NCBI GenBank assembly: GCA_031550535.1 | Contig: JAVBOM010000064.1 | Span: 1 to 64,000 of the forward strand | Direction of reading: 5' to 3' | From: Avichristensenella sp031550535 | Lineage (GTDB): Bacteria > Bacillota > Clostridia > Christensenellales > Aristaeellaceae | Length of the DNA stretch: 64,000 bases | In this document: positions 23,364 to 31,129 of the stretch, piece by piece | How the letters are laid out: each line of letters opens with the position of its first letter | Numbering within the stretch: position 1 is the stretch's first letter | The notes under the pieces: generated by a model | What the model saw: only the letters and a program-made list of their open reading frames with translations | Told to the model about the DNA's origin: nothing | Database searches by the model: none | Made by a program: the position numbers and the translations under genes

Positions 23364-24971
23364 ATGCGCCGAAGGAAACTGGAAAAGGAACTCACCGCCG
23401 CGTATGGCACGCCGCCGGACGTGGAGTATTTCCCGGGCGACATCGAGGGCATCCGGACATACGCGGGCCACCGCGCGAAGCTCGGTCTGGACGCGTTCAC
23501 CGTGGACGACACCACGTGGAACGACCTGTCCATGGACGACGTGTACAAGCGCCTGAACGGAACGCACAGCACATCGGGCGAGCAGGTGCTGTACCACGCG
23601 CTGCGCTGCCCCACCGTGGACGCGGAGGCATACGAAAAGCGCCGGACGCTGATCGCGCTGATGGAGGCCGAGCCTTCCCTACGGCTCAAATTGCAGGTAA
23701 TCCTCGCCCGGCTGGGCAAGCGCCGCGCCGCGAACACGCGCGCCGCGTTCGACCCTTCCCCGCACGGCGCGCGCGGGCTGTTCACGGCGCTGGCGCTTTC
23801 GCTGGGGCTGATCGTCTGCATCATCGGCATTTTCTTCACCAAGGACTTCACGATTCCCCTGCTGCTGTTTTTGTTTGGGAATCCAACATACTACTATATG
23901 GTCACGCACAAGCTATCCCGGGAGCTGGACACCGTGCGGTACTCCATCTCCATGATTATGGCGTGCCAGCGGGTGAAGCGGCTGCGGCATCTGGCGCTGG
24001 ATGAGCCGCTCGCCCCGGCGTACGCGGCGCTCGGGCGCGTGCGCTCCATCGCCCGGTGGAGCGGCGCGACGTTCGTGGTCGGCAGCGACCTGATGATGTA
24101 CGTCAGCATCTTTTTCCTCCTGGACCTGATCCAGTTTGAGCAAACCAAGCGCAAGTTGGGCCGGAATCACGAGGACGTGTTCGCCATCCACGAGGCGCTT
24201 GGCTGGCTGGACGCGTCCATCGCGATCGCTTCCTATAGAAAAAGCGCAACTGGCCACTGCGATCCGGCCATCGACTTTGTCCCGGACGCGAAACCGCGTC
24301 TCTCGCTGACGGACCTCGCGCACCCGCTGCTGAAAAACCCGACGCCCAACACCGTGGAGACGGGCATCCCGCTGCTGGTCACCGGCTCCAACGCGTCCGG
24401 TAAATCCACGTTCCTGAAAGCCGTGACGGTCAACGCGCTGCTGGCGCAGAGCATCTGCACGGCGTGTTGCGGGGTGTACACGGCCACGGCGTTCCGCATC
24501 TATTCCTCCATGGCCATCGCGGACAGCGTGCTGTCTGGGGACAGCTACTTCATCGCGGAGATCAAGTCCTTAAAGCGCATTCTGGACGCCGCGGCGCGCG
24601 GCGAGCGCATCCTGTGCGCCATCGACGAGGTGCTGCGCGGCACGAACACCGTCGAGCGTATCGCCGCGTCCAGCGAGGTGCTGCGGGCGCTGGCCGACGC
24701 CGGGGCGCTGTGCCTCGCCGCGACGCACGACGGCGAGCTGTGCGCGATGCTTGACGGCCCGTTCCGGCTGGTGCACTTTGAGGAGCGGATCGAGGGCGGC
24801 GAGGTGCTGTTTGACTACCAATTAAAGGAAGGCTCCGCCACGACGCGCAACGCGATCCGGCTGCTGGACATTCTGGGGTTTGAGAAGGGGATCGTGGCGC
24901 GCGCGACGGAGAAGGCGGAGGAATATCAGCGGACGGGCGCGTGGCAGAATGCCGATGACGCGCATGATTGA
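23364..24971 (+). CDS. Membrane-associated MutS-like ATPase
   Basis: 535 residues. The N-terminal helical region (MutS lever-like) is interrupted by about three hydrophobic segments (LFTALALSLGLIVCIIGIFF and IPLLLFLFGNPTYYYMV near 146-180; FVVGSDLMMYVSIFFLLDLI near 240). The C-terminal MutS ATPase has Walker A GSNASGKSTFL (about 341-351) and Walker B RILCAIDEVLRGTN (about 413-426). It lacks mismatch-recognition and clamp domains, so it is not the mismatch repair MutS but the membrane MutS-like branch found in Clostridia, whose role is undefined. Good ribosome binding site; monocistronic. Confidence 0.88.
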   Translation: MRRRKLEKELTAAYGTPPDVEYFPGDIEGIRTYAGHRAKLGLDAFTVDDTTWNDLSMDDVYKRLNGTHSTSGEQVLYHALRCPTVDAEAYEKRRTLIALMEAEPSLRLKLQVILARLGKRRAANTRAAFDPSPHGARGLFTALALSLGLIVCIIGIFFTKDFTIPLLLFLFGNPTYYYMVTHKLSRELDTVRYSISMIMACQRVKRLRHLALDEPLAPAYAALGRVRSIARWSGATFVVGSDLMMYVSIFFLLDLIQFEQTKRKLGRNHEDVFAIHEALGWLDASIAIASYRKSATGHCDPAIDFVPDAKPRLSLTDLAHPLLKNPTPNTVETGIPLLVTGSNASGKSTFLKAVTVNALLAQSICTACCGVYTATAFRIYSSMAIADSVLSGDSYFIAEIKSLKRILDAAARGERILCAIDEVLRGTNTVERIAASSEVLRALADAGALCLAATHDGELCAMLDGPFRLVHFEERIEGGEVLFDYQLKEGSATTRNAIRLLDILGFEKGIVARATEKAEEYQRTGAWQNADDAHD

Positions 24972-24997
24972 CATCCTTTAGCGCAGTGTAGTATTAT
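24968..24997 (+). promoter_or_regulatory. Promoter of the alpha/beta hydrolase
   Basis: TTGACA, 18-base spacer, TATTAT. The -35 box overlaps the stop region of the preceding gene. Confidence 0.65.
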
Positions 24998-25034
24998 TCC
25001 GGTGAAGAACAAGCAAAACAAGGAGGCTGTACAA

Positions 25035-25982
25035 ATGAAACGTACATCCATGCTCCGGTCCCTGTTCCTGTTGGTTTTGGTGCTGTGCCTGCTTCCGATT
25101 TTCGGGCTTGGCGAGACGGTCAGCATTCCGGGTTCCTTTATCACGACGGACGACGGCATTCCGTACTGGGTGACGCGCTACGGCGAGGGCGAGAAGGCAT
25201 TTGTATTCCTGGCGGGCCTGGGCGCTGCCTCCGCGACGCTGGAATTCAAGCCCATGGCGGAGGAACTGCTCGCGGCGAAGCCCCAGTACAGCGTCTACAT
25301 CATTGAGTACCCCGGCACAGGGTTCAGCCCCATTACCAAGACGCCCCGCACCATCGAAAACGTCACCGCCGAGCTGCACGATGTCATCGGCAAGCTGGGT
25401 ATTGCGCCGTTCGCCGTGGCGGGGCATTCGATTTCCGGCCTGTATATGCTCTATTACGCCAACCAATATCCCGGCGATGTGAACGCGTTCATCGGCATCG
25501 ACAACTCCGTGCCCGCGCAGGGCGCGATCATCGATTACACGGAAATCGCGCCCGTGCTGGAAGAGATGGCGGCGGCGCTGGATGTCCCGTTTGAGGAGAT
25601 CAACCCGGAGGATCACCCCGAGTTCTACATCTCCGTGAACGATTACGAGTACACGGAAGCGGAGCAGGCGATGTACGTGCAGCTCACCCGCAACTCGATG
25701 AACGACGCCATCCTGAACGAGTACAGCCTAGTGAACCACAACTGCGACGCGGCCATCGACATGAAATTCCCCGCCGAGCTGCCCGTGCTGCTGCTGGTTG
25801 CCAGGGAGAGCGGCGAGGGCGAGGAAGGCATTCCCGCGTGGTTTGAGATGCATGAGGCGCTGCTGAACGGCGACAAGCAGAGCATGATTATTCACGACGG
25901 CCCGCATTATCTGCACTTCACGTCGCGCCTGGCAATCATGCAGGATATATTCGTGTTTCTGGATACGGTAGAGGCTGAATAA
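25035..25982 (+). CDS. Secreted alpha/beta hydrolase
   Basis: 315 residues with an N-terminal signal or anchor segment (SMLRSLFLLVLVLCLLPIFGLG). The fold is recognisable by the oxyanion region LAGLGAASA, the nucleophile elbow GHSISG, an acidic residue in the LLVARESGEGEE strand and the catalytic His in HDGPHYLHF. Expected to hydrolyse an ester or amide outside the membrane; substrate unknown. The ATG has AAGGAGG at ideal spacing and its own promoter, and the next transcription unit is the ribosomal protein operon. Confidence 0.88.
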   Translation: MKRTSMLRSLFLLVLVLCLLPIFGLGETVSIPGSFITTDDGIPYWVTRYGEGEKAFVFLAGLGAASATLEFKPMAEELLAAKPQYSVYIIEYPGTGFSPITKTPRTIENVTAELHDVIGKLGIAPFAVAGHSISGLYMLYYANQYPGDVNAFIGIDNSVPAQGAIIDYTEIAPVLEEMAAALDVPFEEINPEDHPEFYISVNDYEYTEAEQAMYVQLTRNSMNDAILNEYSLVNHNCDAAIDMKFPAELPVLLLVARESGEGEEGIPAWFEMHEALLNGDKQSMIIHDGPHYLHFTSRLAIMQDIFVFLDTVEAE

Positions 25983-25994
25983 ATCACGTTTTAG

Positions 25995-26023
25995 TTGACA
26001 TTCCAACGCATTTTTGCTATCCT
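25995..26023 (+). promoter_or_regulatory. Promoter of the rplU-prp-rpmA operon
   Basis: TTGACA, 17-base spacer, TATCCT. Confidence 0.85.
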
Positions 26024-26111
26024 ATATCGGCAAGCCGCGCGGCCCGGGTCTGAAATGACGCTTTTCGGCGTCTACCCTTTGCCGGCGAGTATTCAAGAGG
26101 GAGGAAAACGC
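26024..26111 (+). promoter_or_regulatory. Leader of rplU, possible L21 autoregulatory leader
   Basis: About 85 bases of untranslated leader with a small hairpin (GACGC...GCGTC) and GC-rich segments. L21 leaders are common in Bacillota and regulate this operon, but I could not align this one to the known consensus by eye. Confidence 0.35.
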
Positions 26112-26420
26112 GTGTACGCCATTATCGAAACGGGTGGAAAGCAGTACCGCGTCCAGCAGGGCGATGTGATCTTTGTCGAGAAACTTGACCTTCAGCCGGA
26201 CGCCACCGTCGATTTCGACGTGTTGTTGCTGGGCAAGGAAGAGGGCGTGACGGTCGGCAAGCCCGTCGTCTCCGGCGCCAAGGTGAAGGCCAAGGTTCTG
26301 GGCCAGGTCAAGGGCGAGAAGATCATCGTCTTCAAGTACAAGAGCAAAAAGAACTACCGCAAAAAGCAGGGCCATCGTCAGCCCTACACCAAGCTCGAAA
26401 TCACGGGCATCACCGCCTGA
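26112..26420 (+). CDS. rplU: Ribosomal protein L21 (bL21)
   Basis: 102-residue large-subunit protein: YAIIETGGKQYRVQQGD at the start, KGEKIIVFKYKSKKNYRKKQGHRQPYT near 71-97 binding 23S rRNA. The start is GTG, preceded by GGGAGG. First gene of the conserved L21-Prp-L27 operon; its stop overlaps the next start by one base. Confidence 0.98.
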   Translation: MYAIIETGGKQYRVQQGDVIFVEKLDLQPDATVDFDVLLLGKEEGVTVGKPVVSGAKVKAKVLGQVKGEKIIVFKYKSKKNYRKKQGHRQPYTKLEITGITA

Positions 26421-26758
26421 TGACCCGCGTCCGGTTCCATCGCGACGGCCGCGGCCTGTTGCGGGGGTTTACCGCAATCGGGCACACCGGCAGCGCGCCC
26501 CAGGGGGAGGACATCGTGTGCGCGGGCGTTTCGGCGCTAACGCAGACGGCGGTCAATGCCCTGGAAGGTGTCGCGGGAATCGTACCCATCGTCCGGACCG
26601 GGGACGGTATGCTGCGCGTCCGGCTCCCAGGGGGGCTGAACGCCAGACAGTCGCACGACGCGCAGGTCATCCTGCGGACCGTGCGGCAGGGACTCGGGGA
26701 CATCGCCAAGGTGTATCCTCAATACGTAACAATTTCGATCACCCAAAGGGAGGGATAG
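26420..26758 (+). CDS. prp: Ribosomal-processing cysteine protease Prp
   Basis: 112 residues. The catalytic His22 lies in GHTGSA and Cys34 in IVCAGVSALTQTAVNAL. Prp removes the N-terminal extension of L27, which is essential in Staphylococcus. The gene sits between rplU and rpmA as usual in Bacillota, and the adjacent L27 indeed carries the cleavable extension. Overlaps rplU by one base (TGATG), implying coupled translation. Confidence 0.95.
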   Translation: MTRVRFHRDGRGLLRGFTAIGHTGSAPQGEDIVCAGVSALTQTAVNALEGVAGIVPIVRTGDGMLRVRLPGGLNARQSHDAQVILRTVRQGLGDIAKVYPQYVTISITQREG

Positions 26759-26760
26759 CC

Positions 26761-27045
26761 ATGTTGCAAATGAATTTGCAGCTCTTCGCGCATAAGAAGG
26801 GCGTCGGCAGTTCGCGCAACGGCCGGGATAGCAACTCCAAGCGTCTGGGGCCGAAGCGCGCGGACGGGCAGCAGGTGCTCGCGGGCAACATCCTGGTGCG
26901 CCAGCGCGGCACGCACATCCATCCGGGCCTGAACGTGGGCATCGGGCGGGACGACACGCTGTTCGCGCTTGAGCACGGCGTGGTCCGCTTTGAGCGTAAG
27001 GGCAGGGACAAGAAGCAGGTCAGCGTATACCCCGTGGCGCAGTAA
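26761..27045 (+). CDS. rpmA: Ribosomal protein L27 (bL27), Prp-processed type
   Basis: 94 residues. The N-terminal extension MLQMNLQLF precedes AHKKGVGSSRNGRDS; Prp is expected to cut after the Phe so that the mature Ala-His-Lys-Lys terminus can reach the peptidyl transferase centre. The rest matches L27 (GTHIHPGLNVGIGRDDTLFAL). Followed by a strong terminator. Confidence 0.98.
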   Translation: MLQMNLQLFAHKKGVGSSRNGRDSNSKRLGPKRADGQQVLAGNILVRQRGTHIHPGLNVGIGRDDTLFALEHGVVRFERKGRDKKQVSVYPVAQ

Positions 27046-27088
27046 GCGTTTACTAAGGGTTGAGCGGCATGCTCAAGGCTGACGGACC

Positions 27089-27128
27089 GCGGCCTTCTTC
27101 ATCATCGCGTGAAGAGGGCCGCTTTTTT
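27089..27128 (+). terminator. Intrinsic terminator after rpmA
   Basis: Stem GCGGCC(T)TCTTCA / TGAAGAGGGCCGC with a short loop, then TTTTTT. It ends the ribosomal operon 40 bases after rpmA. Confidence 0.88.
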
Positions 27129-27157
27129 ATAGTTTCTTTATAGAAGGAAGGGCTCGC

Positions 27158-27862
27158 ATGCTCGGCGTATTTATCAATGTGGCGACGGTGCTCGCGGGCG
27201 GCAGCCTGGGGCTGCTGCTGCGCGGGGGAATTCCGCAGCGGGTGCGGGACACGGTGATGCAGGCGCTGGGCCTCAGCGTGCTGCTGGTGGGGGCGCTGGG
27301 CGCGATCAAGACCGCGGATGTGATGGCGGTCATCATCTGCATGGTGATCGGCGCGCTGCTGGGCGAATGGATCAACATTGAAAAGCGGCTGGAGGGCCTC
27401 GGCGTACGCGCGGAGCGCCTGCTGTCGCGCGGGAGGGGCCAGGGCGGCTCGTTCGTGCAGGGGTTCATGACGGCCAGCCTGGTCTTCTGCGTCGGCGCGA
27501 TGTCCGTGGTCGGCTCGCTGGAGTCCGGCCTTTCCGGCAACCACGCGACGCTGACCGCCAAGGCGCTGATGGACGGCGTGGCGTCCGTGTTCTTCGCGGC
27601 TTCGCTGGGGCCAGGCGTGCTGCTGTCCGCGGCCGCCATTCTGGTGTACCAGGGGGCCATCACGCTGGGCGCGGGGTTGATCGCGCCCCTTTTGACAGAC
27701 CCGATTGTGCTGGAAATGTCCGCTGTGGGCGGCGTCATCATCGTCGGCATCGGCATCAACATGCTGGAACTTGGCAAGATTCGCGTGGGGAACCTGTTGC
27801 CGGCGGTGTTTATTCCGATGGCGTATGTGCCGCTGGCCGCGTGGATCGGTGGTCTGTTCTAA
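27158..27862 (+). CDS. DUF554 family membrane protein
   Basis: 234-residue polytopic protein with about six or seven membrane segments. The start MLGVFINVATVLAGGSLGLLLRGGIPQRV and the middle GFMTASLVFCVGAMSVVGSLESGLSGNHATL are characteristic of DUF554 (YdfK/YqgA type). Possibly a transporter; no substrate established. Located between the ribosomal operon and the tRNA cluster, preceded by GAAGG. Confidence 0.9.
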   Translation: MLGVFINVATVLAGGSLGLLLRGGIPQRVRDTVMQALGLSVLLVGALGAIKTADVMAVIICMVIGALLGEWINIEKRLEGLGVRAERLLSRGRGQGGSFVQGFMTASLVFCVGAMSVVGSLESGLSGNHATLTAKALMDGVASVFFAASLGPGVLLSAAAILVYQGAITLGAGLIAPLLTDPIVLEMSAVGGVIIVGIGINMLELGKIRVGNLLPAVFIPMAYVPLAAWIGGLF

Positions 27863-28105
27863 TCGCCCCGCCGGACTGCGTGACGCGGGAGCGGCGGCTG
27901 ATCCGCGCTGTTCGATTTCGCCTACACACGGGAAAGCTACGCGCCTGTGGCGAAGCGGCGATACGGCGAATGCGTACTGTGTTACCGCCCGGGAAGGCGT
28001 TCGGCGGGCGTGTGGCGCCTGCGGCGCGGCGGAGGGTGCACAGCACCTTCGTGTGTGGACGGCGTATTATTCGATGAAAAAATTGCGATGGCGCGAAAAA
28101 ACCGC

Positions 28106-28134
28106 TTGACAAAAACGCTGATATCCAGTAGACT
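28106..28134 (+). promoter_or_regulatory. Promoter of the tRNA cluster
   Basis: TTGACA, 17-base spacer, TAGACT, 34 bases before the first tRNA. The 240 bases between the DUF554 gene and this promoter show no convincing gene or structure. Confidence 0.82.
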
Positions 28135-28167
28135 AAATAGCGTCGCTTGTGGTGATGCGTGGAGCCT

Positions 28168-28244
28168 CGGGGTGTAGCGCAGCCTGGTAGCGCACGTGCT
28201 TTGGGAGCATGGGGCCGGGGGTTCAAATCCCTTCACCCCGACCA
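28168..28244 (+). tRNA. tRNA-Pro (TGG)
   Basis: 77 bases with complete cloverleaf, loop TTTGGGA giving anticodon TGG, T-loop GTTCAAATCC and encoded CCA end. First of seven tRNA genes in one array. Confidence 0.95.
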
Positions 28245-28258
28245 TCCCCACCAGTCAC

Positions 28259-28334
28259 GACCCCTTGGTCAAGAGGCCTAAGACACCGCCCTTTCACGGC
28301 GGTAACAGGGGTTCGAATCCCCTAGGGGTCGCCA
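28259..28334 (+). tRNA. tRNA-Glu (TTC)
   Basis: 76 bases; acceptor GACCCCT/AGGGGTC, loop CTTTCAC giving anticodon TTC, GTTCGAATCC T-loop, encoded CCA. Confidence 0.95.
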
Positions 28335-28363
28335 TCTTCACAATGGTGAGGCGGCAGGGAAGA

Positions 28364-28440
<77 letters not shown>

Positions 28441-28445
28441 AATTT

Positions 28446-28522
28446 GGCCCGGTAGTTCAGTTGGTTAGAATGCCAGCCTGTCACGCTGGAGGTCGAGGGT
28501 TCGAGCCCCTTCCGGGTCGCCA
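28446..28522 (+). tRNA. tRNA-Asp (GTC)
   Basis: 77 bases; loop CTGTCAC giving GTC, acceptor GGCCCGG/CCGGGTC with one G-U pair, encoded CCA. Confidence 0.95.
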
Positions 28523-28550
28523 CTTTTTTCTTGCCGGGCACGGGGTGCGC

Positions 28551-28626
28551 GCCGGTGTAGCTCAATTGGCAGAGCAGCTGATTTGTAATCAGCAGGTTGG
28601 GGGTTCAAGTCCCTTCACCGGCTCCA
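28551..28626 (+). tRNA. tRNA-Thr (TGT)
   Basis: 76 bases; stem GCTGA/TCAGC with loop TTTGTAA giving TGT, encoded CCA. Confidence 0.95.
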
Positions 28627-28658
28627 CAATTCTGAGCGGGTGCTGAGGGTTTTGATAT

Positions 28659-28743
28659 GGAGGAGTTCCCGAGCGGCCAAAGGGAACAGACTGTAAATCT
28701 GTCGTCACAGACTTCGGTGGTTCGAATCCACCCTCCTCCACCA
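28659..28743 (+). tRNA. tRNA-Tyr (GTA)
   Basis: 85 bases with the long variable arm of class II tRNAs; loop CTGTAAA giving GTA, acceptor GGAGGAG/CTCCTCC, encoded CCA. Confidence 0.95.
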
Positions 28744-28757
28744 CTTTTTCGGTTTAT

Positions 28758-28844
28758 GCGGGAATGGCGGAATTGGCAGACGCGCTAGATTCAGGTTCTA
28801 GTGAGCAATCGCTCATGCAGGTTCAAGTCCTGTTTCCCGCACCA
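28758..28844 (+). tRNA. tRNA-Leu (CAG)
   Basis: 87 bases with a long variable arm; loop TTCAGGT giving CAG, acceptor GCGGGAA/TTCCCGC, encoded CCA. Last gene of the array. Confidence 0.95.
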
Positions 28845-28850
28845 AACAGT

Positions 28851-28903
28851 ACAAATCCGAACCTTTTCCCAATCGGAGAAGCGTTCGGATTTGTTCTATA
28901 TTT
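28851..28903 (+). terminator. Terminator after the tRNA cluster
   Basis: Perfect 12-base stem ACAAATCCGAAC / GTTCGGATTTGT, 20-base loop, then TCTATATTT. Confidence 0.7.
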
Positions 28904-29219
28904 GTAGGGTGAACGCCCGATGGCATGATAGCATAGCCGTCGGGTGTTTTCAACTGACCCATCTGATTGTTGAATACTTCCGAGTCTTTTTTGCATCACC
29001 GCCCCTCATTGCATGATGGGCGGCGAACTTTCAGTGATGTGAGGATACCCTTGAGAAACCTAGGGCCTTGAGGGTTTGGATTGCAAGCGCCATTAGGCAG
29101 GATGCTCCTCTATGGGCAGTCCGGCTGGGTTGAGCCTTATCGCCCAGGCCTACCATCGCCCAAAGGCGTTGCGCTGGTGATGCTGTCATTCTGTAGAAGG
29201 TTTCGTGGCAACGGCAAGG
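28904..29219. other. Gene-free stretch with two further hairpins
   Basis: Holds a hairpin at about 28913-28950 (ACGCCCGA / TCGGGTGT followed by TTTT, a second plus-strand terminator candidate) and a CCGCCC/GGGCGG hairpin at 28999-29023 without a T-tract. No convincing coding sequence. It marks the boundary between housekeeping genes and the secreted-protein island. Confidence 0.5.
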
Positions 29220-31091
29220 TCACTCACGAAACGCAACCGCGTCAACCGGCACCCAGGAACGGGTCAATACCCCACCTGTGTATTCAATCAACGCGTACCC
29301 CCGGTCAACACCATAGACGAGCACTTCTGTACCGGCCGCTACAATTACCGGGCATTGTAGATACGCCTTTCCCGGCCCATAATAGGCGGTCGTATCTCGG
29401 CTCACCGTCGCCGGCTTGGGCTTCTTCGTCGTGGTAGGGAGACTTGCAAGATCGTCGACATCCACCCGCTTCAGCCCTGTATAAGCCCGAACCAGCTTGT
29501 TATTCTTGACAAACTCCACAAGCACCCATGGGGTTCCGCCCGAGTCCTCCTTCGCGAACACCACAATCTCGGTGTATTCTGACAATGTGCCGTGCTCCTC
29601 GGAATACGCCGTTCCCGGGCCTGTGCGGGTGGCCATTCTTTGGTTCAGATAAGCACCAAAGGCAGGCCACCCATCCTCAAACATGCCGGGATATACTTCT
29701 ACATCATCGCTGTCATCCGGGTCATCCTCAAACCAATTGCCCCAGTCACCGTAATGCTTGCCGCTATCCCCGCGTTCATCGACGCCATCGTCACCGTGCG
29801 GACCATCGTCGCTGTATGGACCGTCGTCTTCGTCTGCGCTACGCGTGGCAGCCTTCGGAATGTTCGGGACGCCGCCAATTTTCTTCCCGCCATTTAGCGG
29901 AACCGTAGTGAATACGTCGTCTTCTCCGTCTTCATCCTCCGGGTAGTCTGTAATGCCCCGGGTCCAGAGCATCTGCGGGTACAGGTTATAGGAGTAGAAC
30001 TCAATGTTTTCGCCCGAAACAAAACTCGCGCCGAACAACTCGACGACCCACGCATCCAGCCGGTACAATGGCTTTCCGTCATAATCGTACAAGATCAGAT
30101 CCGCACGGTCGACATCGTAAGGCTCAAGATTAAACTCGTTGTGCCACGCCGCAAGCCCATAGGGTGTGGGAATATACTGGTTCGATTCGATGCCGAGCGG
30201 GCGGTGTTCCCCGGTGCCCGCGTCATACCGATACAGCGGGCCGGACAGAAAGTACAAACCGCTCAGCTCGAAAATGGGGAAAACAAAGCCCTCGTCGATA
30301 TTCTGATAGAGAACGATGTTTCCTTGGGCCTCAAGTCCCCACACGCCACAATCTGTCAGCTTTTCCTGCGCCGTGCCATCCTGCCGCATACGGTAGAGCG
30401 TGGGGTAGGCCAAACTCACGTATTCTTCGTACGTCTCGTCGTATACTTCTTCATACACTTTCGTGTCGTCCAGGTTGGCGAAATAGATCATGCCATCGTG
30501 ATAGACAAAGTCCGCCATCCGCGCGTCGGTCACCTTGCGCATGCCGCCGCCGTCCGTGCCGCAGGCAAAGAGCGATCCATACATGTCCTTGATGTACAGC
30601 GTGCCCTGGTCCGTCAGCAGCATCCGCCCGTCCAGCGTCGTCCAACCCGCCGCGTCATCATCCCCGTCTCCCGGAAAATCAAACTGATGGGTGTAGATGA
30701 GCTCGCCGTTTTCATAGATGTCGAGCAGGACGTTATCGCTGTACCATGACGTGCCCTGAAGGCAGATGACGCGATCGTCATCGACGATCAGGGCGGCAAT
30801 ATCATCGTCCATATAGTATGTCTCCGCATCACTCCGCCCGCGTAGCGCGCGAACCACGAGCACCGACGGGTCGGCCGCCTCTGCATTGGCCATCCATTTC
30901 CCGTTCATGGCCAACCGGCTGCCGTCCACAAAGGAAGCGGCGATCTGCCCTTTTGGCAGTTTCCCGGGCGTGCCCGACAGTTCGGTGGGCGTTTCGCACC
31001 GCGACGTGCGGGGCATCGTCTCCGCTGCCGCGTCGGAAATGGCCGTGAAGATCACCGCAAACAGCAGAATTGTGGCAAAGAATCGTTTCAT
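29220..31091 (-). CDS. Secreted protein with propeller-like N-terminal region and two SH3b-like domains
   Basis: 623 residues. Signal peptide MKRFFATILLFAVIFTAISDAAAE. A long region of short beta-rich repeats (for example GTLYIKDMYGSLFACGTDGG, GMIYFANLDD, PTLYRMRQDGTA, GPLYRYDAGTG) resembles DUF5050-type propellers. An acidic Asp/Gly-rich linker follows near 430-480. Two SH3b-like domains come last: LNQRMATRTGPGTAYSEEHG near 505 and SRDTTAYYGPGKAYLQCP near 575. The chosen ATG has GAAAGGG eight bases upstream; a GTG three codons earlier is less likely. Last gene of the leftward operon; extracytoplasmic, function unknown. Confidence 0.8.
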   Translation of the reverse strand: MKRFFATILLFAVIFTAISDAAAETMPRTSRCETPTELSGTPGKLPKGQIAASFVDGSRLAMNGKWMANAEAADPSVLVVRALRGRSDAETYYMDDDIAALIVDDDRVICLQGTSWYSDNVLLDIYENGELIYTHQFDFPGDGDDDAAGWTTLDGRMLLTDQGTLYIKDMYGSLFACGTDGGGMRKVTDARMADFVYHDGMIYFANLDDTKVYEEVYDETYEEYVSLAYPTLYRMRQDGTAQEKLTDCGVWGLEAQGNIVLYQNIDEGFVFPIFELSGLYFLSGPLYRYDAGTGEHRPLGIESNQYIPTPYGLAAWHNEFNLEPYDVDRADLILYDYDGKPLYRLDAWVVELFGASFVSGENIEFYSYNLYPQMLWTRGITDYPEDEDGEDDVFTTVPLNGGKKIGGVPNIPKAATRSADEDDGPYSDDGPHGDDGVDERGDSGKHYGDWGNWFEDDPDDSDDVEVYPGMFEDGWPAFGAYLNQRMATRTGPGTAYSEEHGTLSEYTEIVVFAKEDSGGTPWVLVEFVKNNKLVRAYTGLKRVDVDDLASLPTTTKKPKPATVSRDTTAYYGPGKAYLQCPVIVAAGTEVLVYGVDRGYALIEYTGGVLTRSWVPVDAVAFRE

Positions 31092-31129
31092 CGTACGCAC
31101 CCTTTCGCAAAATCACTTTTATGTCCTAT

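Noticed and set aside
28999..29023. CCGCCC/GGGCGG hairpin as a terminator
   Set aside because: No T-tract on either strand directly after the stem.
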